From: Nephrocerus scutellatus
Taxonomy: Eukaryota; Arthropoda; Insecta; Diptera; Pipunculidae
Length of the DNA: 64,000 nucleotides
Assembly (NCBI GenBank): GCA_947095585.1
Contig: OX352761.1
Span: 109,789,890 to 109,853,889 of the forward strand
Reading direction: 5' to 3'
The notes under the pieces are model-generated. The model did not search any database, was not told the DNA's origin, and was given only the letters and a program-made list of their open reading frames with translations. Both the position numbers and the translations under genes were made by a program. Positions within the stretch are counted from its first letter, which is position 1; each line of letters opens with the position of its first letter. Positions 41,401 to 47,225 of the stretch are shown piece by piece.

Positions 41401-41773
41401 GACATCCTCATTCCATGCCATCATAAGCACGCGTAATCGTTTGTTTGGCAATTGGCCAACATATTCAATGCGTTAAGCAGAGAAGCCTTATTATTACGTA
41501 TTTATATTTTATGAGCTGTTTTTATTTGTTTTTAAAATTCCAATTTACTAAATAACCCTATAATCTAACTCTCCCGCAGGAATAATGTTTAACTATCTAA
41601 CTGGATGCCTACCAAGATGGCTTCAGCACGCACTCCTTGGCACACTGCTGTCAATATTGGTTTACAGCTTCATGTTGTTCTCGCCGCTTTCATACGGAAT
41701 GAACGGTCCACTGGCTAATGAGTCCAATTCAACGATGCACGGCCTTAAATGGCTGCCGTCGTGGGAATTTTAA
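2335..41773 (+). CDS. tw: protein O-mannosyltransferase 2 (twisted / POMT2), 13 exons
   Basis: GT39-family ER membrane enzyme. With POMT1 (rt) it transfers mannose from dolichyl-phosphate-mannose to Ser/Thr of secreted and membrane proteins such as dystroglycan. The thirteen exons (listed separately) join in frame to 783 codons. Seen in the product: a basic/acidic N-terminus; first membrane segment about residues 41-57; the conserved luminal WDETHFG motif at 68-74 with the acidic D69/E70 pair of the active site; further hydrophobic segments to about 290; MIR-type repeats at about 322-510, including LHSH at 341-344 and 404-407; C-terminal membrane segments ending in LKWLPSWEF. Length is near that of known POMT2 proteins (about 750-765). 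An unusual Gln/Asn-rich linker (about residues 599-670) interrupts the C-terminal membrane region. Introns are swollen by transposons but every splice site is intact. POMT2 is preferred over POMT1 because residue-level similarity to POMT2 runs end to end. Confidence 0.95.
2659..2742 (+). CDS. tw: tw exon 2 (first membrane segment)
   Basis: Follows a pyrimidine tract and CAG; ends at GTAAGT. Encodes [14 protein letters not shown] and the luminal start KVTQPDHV. The last codon is split with exon 3. Confidence 0.85.
2743..3772. other. first part of tw intron 2, no recognised element
   Basis: Contains an open stretch of about 95 codons at 2,943-3,230 and an opposing one. Neither resembles a family I know. 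Local GC is higher around 2,990-3,110 than in the flanking AT-rich sequence, so a decayed mobile element is possible. Confidence 0.4.
3773..4155 (-). pseudogene. RTE-like LINE fragment, RT C-terminal part
   Basis: Matches, in antisense, the C-terminal RT coding region of the copy at 39.1-39.5 kb (for example tcacgatgtcgacatcgc near 3,772) and of the copy at 26.40-26.47 kb (gacccgagatagttaaa near 4,092). Many stops; dead. Confidence 0.75.
4156..4715. other. intron 2 spacer, nothing recognised
   Basis: AT-rich, with no open frame longer than about 70 codons and no repeat that I could match elsewhere in the window. Confidence 0.4.
5077..5876 (+). mobile_element. non-autonomous Helitron (800 bp)
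   Basis: Starts TCTATATATATAAAA and ends CTAG, lying exactly between an A (5,076) and a T (5,877), the Helitron signature. Just before the 3' end is a CGGG...CCCG stem. Inside are about three diverged units of 119-143 bp sharing a cgcgtt(c)taactttgcat-like core (5,143, 5,262, 5,405). No coding capacity. Confidence 0.75.
6420..7250 (+). pseudogene. IS630-like transposase remnant
   Basis: Fragments in several frames: a helix-turn-helix plus linker ending [18 protein letters not shown] and [21 protein letters not shown], then [13 protein letters not shown], then [20 protein letters not shown]. These are the blocks of the insect IS630/Tc1-mariner family. The first catalytic Asp region, expected as TDES, reads KTGES, so the nuclease would be dead even without the frameshifts. 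Confidence 0.8.
7739..7823 (+). CDS. tw: tw exon 3 (catalytic luminal loop)
   Basis: Encodes [16 protein letters not shown] then [11 protein letters not shown], the most conserved block of the family. Acceptor TTTTAG, donor GTAAAG. The acceptor lies about 60 bp from the end of a DNA transposon that fills much of intron 2. Confidence 0.95.
7880..7984 (+). CDS. tw: tw exon 4
   Basis: Encodes [14 protein letters not shown] and PFEKPGDKY, continuing the luminal loop and second membrane region. In-phase exon between a 56-bp and a 62-bp intron. The donor is GTAAAT. Confidence 0.95.
8047..8155 (+). CDS. tw: tw exon 5
   Basis: Acceptor TTGCAG, donor GTAAGG. Encodes [14 protein letters not shown] and a following hydrophobic helix. 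Ends in phase 1; the Asp codon is completed in exon 6. Confidence 0.95.
8228..8502 (+). CDS. tw: tw exon 6
   Basis: Encodes the [16 protein letters not shown] segment, the KRWWFWLF segment and the [14 protein letters not shown] segment, all membrane helices typical of the PMT domain. Donor GTAAGC; phase 0 at the end. Confidence 0.95.
8586..8885 (+). CDS. tw: tw exon 7 (last PMT-domain helix, first MIR repeat)
   Basis: Exactly 100 codons. Starts [16 protein letters not shown], then [13 protein letters not shown], then enters the luminal MIR region ([26 protein letters not shown]). Donor GTATGT. Confidence 0.95.
8929..8955. repeat. (CAA)n microsatellite in tw intron 7
   Basis: Run of CAA triplets about 45 bp after the exon 7 donor. 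Confidence 0.9.
8956..9779. other. tw intron 7 body, nothing recognised
   Basis: No open frame or repeat of note except a perfect tandem pair of atatctacgctccttggg near 9,080-9,117. Confidence 0.45.
9780..9860 (-). repeat. RTE-like LINE 3' end with TCA-rich tail
   Basis: The segment ggctctacaaccggggtccg (about 9,803) is the reverse complement of 24,660-24,700, the 3' end of the RTE-like copy there. It is preceded by a TCATCATCG run, the simple-sequence tail typical of this clade. Severely 5'-truncated copy. Confidence 0.7.
9861..10556. other. rest of tw intron 7, nothing recognised
   Basis: No protein match seen; ends in the pyrimidine-rich tract before exon 8. Confidence 0.4.
10557..10757 (+). 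CDS. tw: tw exon 8 (MIR repeat region)
   Basis: 67 codons, phase 0 on both sides. Encodes [16 protein letters not shown] and [19 protein letters not shown], the second MIR repeat, ending HLQVTGYGE. Donor GTAAGA. Confidence 0.95.
10758..11649. other. start of tw intron 8, nothing recognised
   Basis: AT-rich, with a CG-containing stretch at 11,330-11,640 holding repeated cgatcaaacgtc/cgaccaaacgtc motifs. Possibly an eroded transposon end; no coding sequence. Confidence 0.4.
11650..12800 (-). pseudogene. L2/CR1-like LINE reverse transcriptase fragment
   Basis: On the minus strand 11,978-12,268 encodes [15 protein letters not shown] and [23 protein letters not shown] blocks 1-2. Downstream on that strand (11,776-11,973) is the basic C-terminal tail region, so the middle of the RT, including the catalytic box, is deleted. 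The linker before the RT is recognisable to about 12,800. Same family as 18.6-19.8 kb ([17 protein letters not shown] there). Confidence 0.75.
12960..13560 (-). pseudogene. Loa-like LINE fragment (pre-RT linker and RT start)
   Basis: Antisense DNA matches 22,510-22,640 (for example gagctttgaaaggtttgaaag near 13,006 against gtgctttgaatggtttaaag at 22,561). There the minus-strand protein reads [16 protein letters not shown], a Loa/I-superclade RT start. Broken by stops. Confidence 0.6.
13561..14133. other. end of tw intron 8, nothing recognised
   Basis: No coding potential or repeat identified. A pyrimidine tract precedes exon 9. Confidence 0.4.
14134..14374 (+). CDS. tw: tw exon 9 (MIR repeat region)
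   Basis: Encodes [12 protein letters not shown] through [13 protein letters not shown] and [12 protein letters not shown]. Acceptor AACAG; donor GTGAGT in phase 1. Confidence 0.95.
14375..15289. other. start of tw intron 9, nothing recognised
   Basis: Several overlapping open stretches of 80-110 codons on both strands between 14,450 and 14,980. They lack any family resemblance and look like chance openings in GT-rich sequence. Confidence 0.4.
15290..15640 (-). pseudogene. Tc1/mariner-type DDE transposase fragment
   Basis: The minus strand reads [20 protein letters not shown] and [17 protein letters not shown], the central block of DDE_3-type transposases. Only this middle piece is recognisable. 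Confidence 0.65.
15715..15818 (-). mobile_element. Helitron-like terminal fragment
   Basis: Shares aagtgggttaaaaattgat and the end cacgcgaagttaatatagag with the end of the element at 34,440-34,530. Only about 100 bp of one terminus is present. Confidence 0.6.
15902..16164 (+). mobile_element. tRNA-derived SINE, 3'-truncated
   Basis: RNA polymerase III promoter boxes are visible: A box TGGCTCAGTGG at 15,910-15,920 and B box GGTTCGAATACC at 15,953-15,964. They are followed by a non-tRNA body shared with the copy at 42.6-42.84 kb (tcacggaatgcttctcaatt; ttggccttggaccgcaat). It stops before the terminal ATT repeats. Joined directly to a jockey-like fragment. Confidence 0.75.
16165..17479 (-). pseudogene. 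jockey/CR1-like LINE, internally deleted (EN end plus RT C-terminus)
   Basis: Minus strand, in order: endonuclease-domain residues ([28 protein letters not shown]) at 17,150-17,400; EN C-terminus and linker at 16,670-17,137 ([35 protein letters not shown]); then, after a deletion, the RT thumb at 16,165-16,445 ([39 protein letters not shown]). The RT catalytic core is missing. Flanked by SINE sequence in opposite orientations. Confidence 0.8.
17480..17625 (-). mobile_element. tRNA-SINE 3' body fragment
   Basis: Reverse complement of about 16,015-16,155: aaatggaagggacctacaat at 17,535 against its mirror at 16,078-16,100, and extending through the atatacatgcaca segment. The tRNA-like head is absent. 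With the copy at 15,902 it forms an inverted repeat around the jockey-like remnant. Confidence 0.7.
17626..18597. other. tw intron 9 spacer, nothing recognised
   Basis: AT-rich, no coding sequence or repeat identified. Confidence 0.4.
18598..19806 (+). pseudogene. L2/CR1-like LINE, 5'-truncated, ending in (GAT)n
   Basis: Encodes RT blocks [39 protein letters not shown] and [12 protein letters not shown] stop follows, and the catalytic YADD box is damaged (only YDICLLANN remains). Then [13 protein letters not shown], the thumb, and a basic tail with [16 protein letters not shown], ending in a GATGAT tail at 19,787-19,806. Four or more frame breaks. Simple-repeat 3' tails are normal for such LINEs. 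Confidence 0.85.
20325..20582 (-). other. coding-like orphan open frame inside tw intron 9
   Basis: 85-codon open stretch on the minus strand ([17 protein letters not shown]..., [17 protein letters not shown]), with balanced base composition unlike the surrounding AT-rich intron. Upstream on that strand is an AG after a T-rich stretch (about 20,600), so it could be one exon of a nested or mobile gene. I do not recognise the family. Confidence 0.3.
20790..20816. repeat. (CA)n microsatellite
   Basis: Uninterrupted CA dinucleotide run about 100 bp before tw exon 10. Confidence 0.95.
20919..21067 (+). CDS. tw: tw exon 10
   Basis: Encodes [28 protein letters not shown] and PWQWPINYR, the conserved luminal segment between the MIR repeats and the C-terminal helices. 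Acceptor TTTCAG, donor GTATGT. Confidence 0.95.
21068..22019. other. start of tw intron 10, nothing recognised
   Basis: G- and T-rich on the + strand with several open stretches of 70-96 codons but no family resemblance. Confidence 0.4.
22020..23215 (-). pseudogene. Loa-like LINE reverse transcriptase fragment
   Basis: Minus strand: [19 protein letters not shown] (22,560-22,610) is the RT entry motif; [18 protein letters not shown] and [12 protein letters not shown] (22,070-22,230) are RT blocks A and B. AYADD and everything after it are absent. Stops and shifts throughout. Homologous to the fragment at 12.96-13.56 kb. Confidence 0.75.
23230..24705 (+). pseudogene. RTE-like LINE, 5'-truncated
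   Basis: Plus-strand frames give the pre-RT linker, [18 protein letters not shown], then RT pieces with VYTDDIDIV in place of [25 protein letters not shown], and the basic C-terminus [20 protein letters not shown]. It ends near 24,705 with the same 3' sequence as the fragment at 9.8 kb. Many stops. Confidence 0.85.
24706..25699. other. end of tw intron 10, nothing recognised
   Basis: AT-rich spacer; a long pyrimidine tract (25,570-25,615) lies about 90 bp before exon 11. Confidence 0.4.
25700..26045 (+). CDS. tw: tw exon 11 (membrane helix plus Gln/Asn-rich linker)
   Basis: Encodes [15 protein letters not shown] and a membrane helix ending ITAVKDRR, then about 70 residues rich in Gln, Asn, Thr and Ala from a CAG/CAA run. 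The donor GTAATT is weaker than the others, but the phase (1) matches exon 12. Confidence 0.85.
26390..28930 (-). pseudogene. RTE-like LINE, nearly full-length (endonuclease and RT)
   Basis: Most complete copy of this family here. Minus strand, in order: APE-type endonuclease N-terminus ([20 protein letters not shown], 28,306-28,512); EN C-terminus ([19 protein letters not shown], 27,813-28,124); linker (27,568-27,792); RT start ([19 protein letters not shown], near 27,000); and RT core ([17 protein letters not shown], then ADANDIDIV replacing YADD, 26,400-26,868). Frameshifts and the altered catalytic box show that it is inactive. It lies antisense in tw intron 11, starting about 345 bp after exon 11. 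Confidence 0.85.
28931..29428. other. end of tw intron 11, nothing recognised
   Basis: AT-rich; leads into the TTTTCCCGCAG acceptor of exon 12. Confidence 0.45.
29429..29575 (+). CDS. tw: tw exon 12
   Basis: Encodes [28 protein letters not shown] and NSMLTG, a hallmark C-terminal PMT segment. Acceptor CCCGCAG, donor GTATGT, phase 1. Confidence 0.95.
29576..30361. other. start of tw intron 12, nothing recognised
   Basis: No coding sequence or matched repeat. Confidence 0.4.
30362..32083 (-). mobile_element. internally deleted Gypsy-type LTR retrotransposon with short LTRs
   Basis: Two direct repeats of about 120 bp, 30,362-30,481 and 31,962-32,083, bracket coding remnants on the minus strand. 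The right copy runs TGTAACG...TTGACA, so it begins TG and ends CA. Between them: gag-like residues, RT and RNase H pieces, with no protease or integrase. Total 1.72 kb against about 5 kb for an intact element. Target duplication not clear. Confidence 0.75.
30514..31930 (-). pseudogene. Gypsy gag-RT-RNase H remnant
   Basis: Minus strand, 5' to 3': gag-like capsid segment (31,554-31,930, including [13 protein letters not shown]); abrupt join near 31,570 to the RT at [21 protein letters not shown] through [12 protein letters not shown] and [18 protein letters not shown]; RNase H with [20 protein letters not shown] (30,910-31,098); and its end [15 protein letters not shown]. Zinc knuckle, protease, the first RT blocks and integrase are all missing. 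The gag and RT parts are in different frames. Confidence 0.8.
32084..33589. other. tw intron 12 spacer, nothing recognised
   Basis: AT-rich; a ctcggactcgga triplet near 32,753. No coding sequence. Confidence 0.4.
33590..34530 (-). mobile_element. Helitron-like element with internal minisatellite
   Basis: One end reads ccggcgttacccgggatcc (33,597), a GC hairpin like a Helitron 3' end; the other is cacgcgaagttaatatagag (34,505), shared with 15.8 kb. Between them are six units of 109-121 bp, each with gaaaatcggg and a cggagatacacat-like core (33,841; 33,950; 34,071; 34,191; 34,302; 34,423). No protein. Exact termini uncertain. Confidence 0.65.
34531..37257. other. tw intron 12 spacer, nothing recognised
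   Basis: Long AT-rich intron sequence without coding features. A (CA)n run lies at about 36,712-36,731. Confidence 0.45.
37423..37690 (+). repeat. 135-bp imperfect tandem duplication
   Basis: ccagcatagcaacacagcca occurs at 37,433 and again at 37,568, and the similarity covers two full units. The unit is 45 codons long and lacks stops in several frames on both strands, which explains overlapping open stretches of 105-141 codons over 37,258-37,743. Confidence 0.85.
37744..38204. other. intron 12 spacer with a weak repeated motif
   Basis: Two related blocks (gccttacaagactccatctt at 38,015; gccttacaggaatccatcct at 38,112) about 97 bp apart. Otherwise nothing recognised. Confidence 0.45.
38205..39590 (+). 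pseudogene. RTE-like LINE, 5'-truncated and internally deleted
   Basis: Encodes linker [22 protein letters not shown] block [21 protein letters not shown], an intact catalytic box [14 protein letters not shown], and the thumb with [16 protein letters not shown]. Between RT blocks 2 and 3 the DNA is scrambled, and several stops interrupt it. Same family as copies at 3.8, 9.8, 23.2, 26.4, 46.3 and 50.6 kb. Confidence 0.85.
39785..40690. repeat. CGCG-rich minisatellite, about six units, last four of 139 bp
   Basis: The core gcgccacacgcgacgcgcg recurs: catgcg at 40,101, 40,240, 40,379 and 40,518 gives an exact 139-bp period, with older units at about 39,804 and 39,955 (151 and 146 bp). Each unit also carries gtgtggaaggtggttaaaaa. 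The array ends in a unique tail at 40,630-40,690 related to 980-1,040. Confidence 0.9.
40691..41579. other. end of tw intron 12, nothing recognised
   Basis: Contains paired cgatggaca/aatggaca motifs at 40,880-40,930 and an (AAC)n run at about 41,312-41,335. No coding sequence. Confidence 0.45.
41580..41773 (+). CDS. tw: tw exon 13 (C-terminus and stop)
   Basis: Encodes [15 protein letters not shown], a final membrane segment, [13 protein letters not shown] and the end LKWLPSWEF, then TAA. It follows a 12-kb intron. Acceptor CCCGCAG. Confidence 0.95.
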
Positions 41774-42178
41774 TTAGCCGCAAGCGGCGACCAGTGCAAT
41801 GTGTACTACTTGTACGTACGTCGGTGTTGTTGTAATGCTTATCATTGTTGGAGGCTATTCACGGAAAACCGACCATAACTACGAGTATGGACACTAGGAC
41901 TAAACCATCAAAAATACCAGCATAACAACAACAATTCACAATCCTCTCATTACTGTTACTATGTTCGGTGGCCGGGCATCATCATACTCATCATCATGCG
42001 TTGTGTGGTCGGGTCATCATCATTATCATTAGAGTTGTCGACAGGCGCCGCCAAGTTACTGAGGGTTCATTATGTTGTACGACATGAACCTGACTAGAGT
42101 AACTGCAATAACTTAAACAACATAACATGCAAGCAATAATATCAATAATGTAGTATATTCATAGAAATTTTATATTTT

Positions 42179-42184
42179 AATAAA
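42179..42184 (+). terminator. polyadenylation signal AATAAA of tw
   Basis: Canonical hexamer 406 bp after the tw stop codon in an AT-rich context, the first good AATAAA downstream. It implies a 3' UTR of about 0.4 kb. Confidence 0.65.
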
Positions 42185-42269
42185 AGATTGGTGAAAGGCT
42201 TTTGTTGCCATTTTGTAATATTTTTTTTTCATAATTCGCGCACGCTTAAAGGGGTTCGCACCCTTATAA

Positions 42270-44530
42270 TGCTCGGCTATATGTTTGGCACAGCGTAGGC
42301 GTTAAGGAAAAGGAGGAGATGTCTATGAGCTCGTGTTTTGAATGCCTGTGGATCATATTGATGTGGAAAGACAGAGCTTGGCAGATCGTTGTGTTGTACG
42401 GCTGAAGAACGAATCCCTGAATTTAACTGTACGTACGAAGATGGACTTAAGGGTAAACTGATAAGCATTTAGAGCGCTACGAGTGTTGCGGTTGAATTCA
42501 ATGAGAGGTGGCATGCAGCTGACTATTTTTATTGAGCACCGCTGGTGGAAGAAAAGATAAAACAGTGACAAGCTGGACACGTTTATTCTGTGTTCAAGCG
42601 AATCTATTAATAATAATAATAATCGGCACGACAGACCATTGCGGTCCAAGGCCTAGCTTCTCACGTCCACGTCACGAACGGCGAATTGAGATGCTTTCCG
42701 TGACAAGTTATAACTCTCGGAACGTTTGTCACCCATTCGCGAGAGGCGGGACAGCGTGAAAAATACTTTTGGTGTTACTGGGATTTGAACCACGAACCTA
42801 CTGCTCAGTAGCCACGCGCGTTTCCACAAATCCACGGCGCCCACTCAAGCGAATCTATTGATTTCGCTATATTTGCGTCACCAATAAGTTTTATCGCGCT
42901 GTTTTGTATTCTATCTAGCTGATGCAAGGTAGTTTTAGGCGCACCAGACCAGATATGGCAATTGTACTCAAGTTTAGGGCGAATAAAAGCCTTGTAGACA
43001 GTAGCCAGATCAGAGGGAGTGAAATATTTCTTGCAGCGGGCTAGAAAACTTAAACATTTCGCAGCATTTTTGGTGACGGTGAATATGTGGTCATTCCAAC
43101 AAAGTTTGTCGTTAACGCACATACCGAAATTGCGAGATTTTCAGTTTCCTCGATCCAAATGCCATTCATGAAAAATGGCATGGGATTTATGATTCGCTTA
43201 GATCACAGGAGACAGCATTGGGTTTTGGAAGCGTTAAATTACACTCGATTGTTTTCTCCCCATTGTATTATGCTGTCAAGGCCAGAATTTAACATGCTTT
43301 ACATACGTAGTTTTTTGAGTTCCACATGAGAAGTGGAAGGACGTTCCTCAAATTAATATGAGAAGCTGAGAGTGCTGTCGTCAGCGAAAGAGTGAACCGG
43401 ATTAGAAGACACAGATAAGAGATCATTAATAAAAATGAGAAAGAATATCGGGGACAAAACAGAGCCCTGTGGAACGCCAGCATTTAAGTGATGTACTTTA
43501 AGCTTGAAACCGTCCAATACAACTTGAATTGAGCGATTCGAAAGATAGCTTCTAATCAATTGAAGCAGCTTATCATCGACTCCATAAGCACGCATTTTGG
43601 ACAAAAGAGCTTGATGCTAAACTCTGCCAAATGCCTTAGAAATATCGAGTGCAACAACTTTGCTTTTACCAAATTGATGCAAAGACCGGTTGCACTGTTC
43701 AAATCACCAGTAGAGTGTTGCCACAAAATTCGTACTGCCGGTCACTAAGGATTTCGTTGGTATTAAGATATTGGATGAGCTGAAAATTGATCAGCGTTTC
43801 CATGACCTTGGAAAGAATGGATGTAACTGCTATGGGCCGATACGAAGAAGGAGACGACGGCTCGCCTTTTTTGGGTATGGGCTGGACAAAGGCTATTTTC
43901 GAACTTCTCGGGAAGAGTCCAGAAGAATAGTATAGATGGAAAAGCTTACGCAATTGTAATGCCAGCTTCAAAGAAAACCTTTTCAGAACCAAAGGGGAAA
44001 TACCATCTGGCGAATTTGTGGGTGTAGAGATCGTAACTCTAGCAACTGCACGAGTATGAATGAATATCTGTCCCATAGAGTGTTCAATACTCGGAGATGC
44101 AAGCGCAGTAATGCACAATCTGGTAGCATGGATCTAGCTGCAAAATGCGCCGCGTCTACAGAGCTGATAACTGGAATCTCATTTTAAATGAGCGTTGGAA
44201 TGCACGACGAGGCTGTATTTTTTAATCCTTCAGTTAAATTACGAATGAAAAAAATTTTTACTACCCTTGGGAGATTGTGGTATTAGTTGCCACAATTTTA
44301 CAGCTCAAGTCATACCATCCATCCTCCTTTGGTTTAACAGACTTATTCCTGGAAGGGATAAAGTCTCTCATACCAATAAGGATGATGTTTTTTGATTGCA
44401 TCAGCGGCGGCATTCACGTTGTTATTGCAAAACAATAGCGACCAGTAAATACTCCCAAAGAAGTTGTTAAGGCCGTCCCAATTCCCTTCCTCGTATTGCC
44501 ATACTGTTATTTTGGGAGTTTTTTCTATAA
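42270..44530 (-). pseudogene. jockey/CR1-like LINE reverse transcriptase (interrupted by a SINE)
   Basis: Minus strand from high to low coordinates: EN-RT linker (44,343-44,530), RT start TNSPDGISPLVLKRFS, SYRPIAVTSILSKVMETLI, block LNAGVPQGSVLSPIFF, catalytic box HSFADDSTLS, thumb KCLSFLARCKKYFTP and IRPKLEYNCHIWSGAP, then DSLEHRINVSSLSLFY. The SINE at 42,609-42,844 splits the last part. Frame breaks make it a dead copy. Its 5' side abuts a Loa-like element near 44,530. Confidence 0.85.
42609..42844 (-). mobile_element. tRNA-derived SINE, full length, with target-site duplication
   Basis: On the minus strand it starts GGGCGCCGTGG, has the B box GGTTCAAATCC and ends in an ATT-repeat tail. 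The 15-bp duplication TCAAGCGAATCTATT lies on both sides (42,594-42,608 and 42,845-42,859), so the boundaries are secure. The A-box position is degenerate (TGGATTTGTGG). It is inserted in the RT of the surrounding LINE. Confidence 0.9.
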
Positions 44531-45790
44531 CTGTGGGGTTTATGAACGAGCTCCACGTTGTTTTTGAATTGAAAACTGGGCCTTTTAGCGCTAGAAGAGT
44601 GGCCTTGCTACCGGAGATCATATAGATCTCGGTTTTTATATATTTTCTCTTAATGCATTCTAATGTGAAGGCTTTTAATGCTATTGTTTCTGCCTGGAAA
44701 ACGGTTGGGAATTTTCCTAGGGGTATTCGTAATGTTATTCTGAGTCCGAATACTCTTGCCCTTGTTTCTGAGTTTGTTTTAGATTCGTCTGTGTACCAGA
44801 TAGATGCATGATTGGGGAGGTTATTTATGATATTTTGAACTTTATTACGGTCCGGTACTCTTACTGAGAAATTAGTTGTTTTAATCATTGAGTCTGATTG
44901 GAGGACAATTCCGCTTTCCAAGTTGTTTTTGGTGATGATGCTTATATGTCCTTATTCTTTAATTGAAGCCAAATATGAGGTCCATCACTGTTAATGATAT
45001 AATTGAATTTAAATTCCAATTAAGGAAATATGAGGTTCAAAAAAAAGCTGCAGTCTATTGATTTTGAGTTGGTTATTAACCTTGAGTGAAACGGCACTTG
45101 CACCCGCTACGCTTTTCGTGTGTAAGTGAAGTGGTGTGAGTCCTAGTAGTTTTTCTAGTGCTGCTGTTTGGCAAGTCTTGATAGCACCTTCTGCACTAAG
45201 ACATATTAGTCTTTGCATTTAACTGAGTTTCGGGCGAATTTTCCACTGCTCTGTTTTTGGTCACCATATCAGGGCTGCGTATGCCTGATAATGCCTGGGT
45301 CTGATAATGCTTTGGTATAGCCATAGAGTAACTGGGTTTGCTCCCCACGTTTTACTGAACATGCGTTGGCTGTGAAGTAAGCTTTGTTGGTGATGTATGA
45401 TATATGGGAGGTCCATGTTAGTTTTTGGTCAAACATGACCCCCAGGTATTTGGCTTCAGGCATTATTTGGAGTATTTCGCCTTGGAATCTTAGGGCGGGA
45501 AGAGTTATTCTCTTTCTTTTGTGAAAACGGTGCATACTATTTTGTCTGGGTTGACACTTAGGTCTACCTCCCGGCACCATTCGTTTACTATTTTGAGAGC
45601 GAATTGCATGCGCTCTGTTATCGTGCCGATAGATTGATAGAACGCCTCCTTGTGGGCAGCCTCATGTTGCCGCTATTGTGATGGTTTGGTCACCAAACGA
45701 AGCCCGAAATTTCCTACCCCTTAGCATGCACATGACCCAACCTATGATAGAGGAGTCTATTCTTCTGTTTCTAGCTTGTGTTTGAATTAC
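44531..45790 (-). pseudogene. Loa-like LINE remnant (RT end plus RNase H)
   Basis: Minus strand: GCPQGGVLS (RT block) near 45,640, then after a deletion that removes the YADD box HRFHKRKRITLPALRF and AKYLGVMFDQKLTW; thumb LICLSAEGAIKTCQTAALE (45,009-45,218); then an RNase H domain with SIWYTDESKTN and FQAETIALKAF (44,560-44,921). RNase H after the RT marks the I/Loa/R1 side of LINEs. Inactive. Confidence 0.8.
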
Positions 45791-46319
45791 TTCGAAGTTA
45801 GTGTTGTCCACATTTCATACTCATAGACATCTCTTTTTATTTTTTCCTCTTCTTACAACCACAGTGACCAAATTGAACCTAGCATAAGCATAATAAGCGT
45901 GTATATTTTCGCGCACATTTTAGAAAGCAACAAGTTTTTTTTCTTTGCACGCCACATAAATTTCAGTTTTACAAAAGTTCCTTACACCAGCAAACCGCCG
46001 AAGGGGTTCCATTTGTAAAGAAAATTATTTTCAATTTTCTCCAAGGCTTTGCATGAAAGCACCTACTCTCTAATGAAAAATAATGTCTCTTGAAGATTTT
46101 TATTTAGTGTAACATGGAGATTTGACGCTTCGTCATGTCAATCCATGTTTTAGGCAAGCGCGCACTAGCATCCATTGTAAATGGTTCACATTTCAAAAAG
46201 TAACCGATTCCGATGATATTCCTCGCTGTAAATCTGCTCTTTTGGTCTCTTGTCGTGGTGTCTCAATAGACATTAAAGTCGAACTAGCATCCAACTAAAC
46301 CTTATCTATCTATCTTATG

Positions 46320-47225
46320 CTATCATAGGCGGCTTTAAAGTCTATAAAAAGATGGTGTAGTGAGTTTAGAATCTCTAGACATTTTCCATCAACTGCCTAA
46401 GGGTGTATATCTGATCAGTTTTTGATTTACCCGGGATGAAGCCACATTGGTATGGACCAATTATGACTTTAGTGTATGGGGCTATCCTATCTTGTAGGAT
46501 AGAGGAGTAAATCGTATACGCGGTTCTCAACAACGTTATACCAAGATAACTGTTGCATGTATTCTTATGTATGGGGCAAAGGATGCCTTTTCGCCAGTCT
46601 TCTGGCATCGCTTCTTCCTTCCATACTTGCACTGTTAGTTCATGAAAAGCTTGGTGTATTGCAGACTGTCCTGACTTAATCAGCTCCGCTAGGATACCAT
46701 CTGATCCCATATAATTTTTGGGCCGAATTATCGCTCTGCTAACTTCGTCTATGCTTGGTGGCGGCAGCGTAGTGTGGTTTTCGGTTATTGGTGGAGCCTC
46801 AAATTCCTTATTTAGCTGGCCACTAAACAACTCATGAAAGTGCTCTTCCCATCTCTCTAAGATGACTTTAAGATCGGCGATCAGATTCTCCTTTTTTTTT
46901 TTTTGAAGTATGTGCAACGCGGGGTACATTGCGTCATACCGCTGACTCTTAGGTAGATTTCCGCGGCTGGTGAGGTCCTTGATCTCTTTACTATTCTAGT
47001 TCACGGACGAGATTCTTCTCACAGGCCGCTTTCTTTCCCCGGTGAACTGTTTTTTCATATCTTCTTTATATATTCATCTTCGCGTGCCTGCGTTCTCCGT
47101 ACGCAATATTCTTACGTTCAGTCGGTAGCTTATAAACGTCATCGAACCATCTCTACGACTACTTCCTAAGATAGAGTCAGCAGTACTTATGACAGTATTC
47201 TTAAGGGGTGTCCATTTCTCTACAT
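46320..47225 (-). pseudogene. RTE-like LINE fragment (linker and RT start)
   Basis: 46,375-46,929 on the minus strand is open for 184 codons: [67 protein letters not shown] and [18 protein letters not shown]. The RT core and 3' end are absent. Confidence 0.85.
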
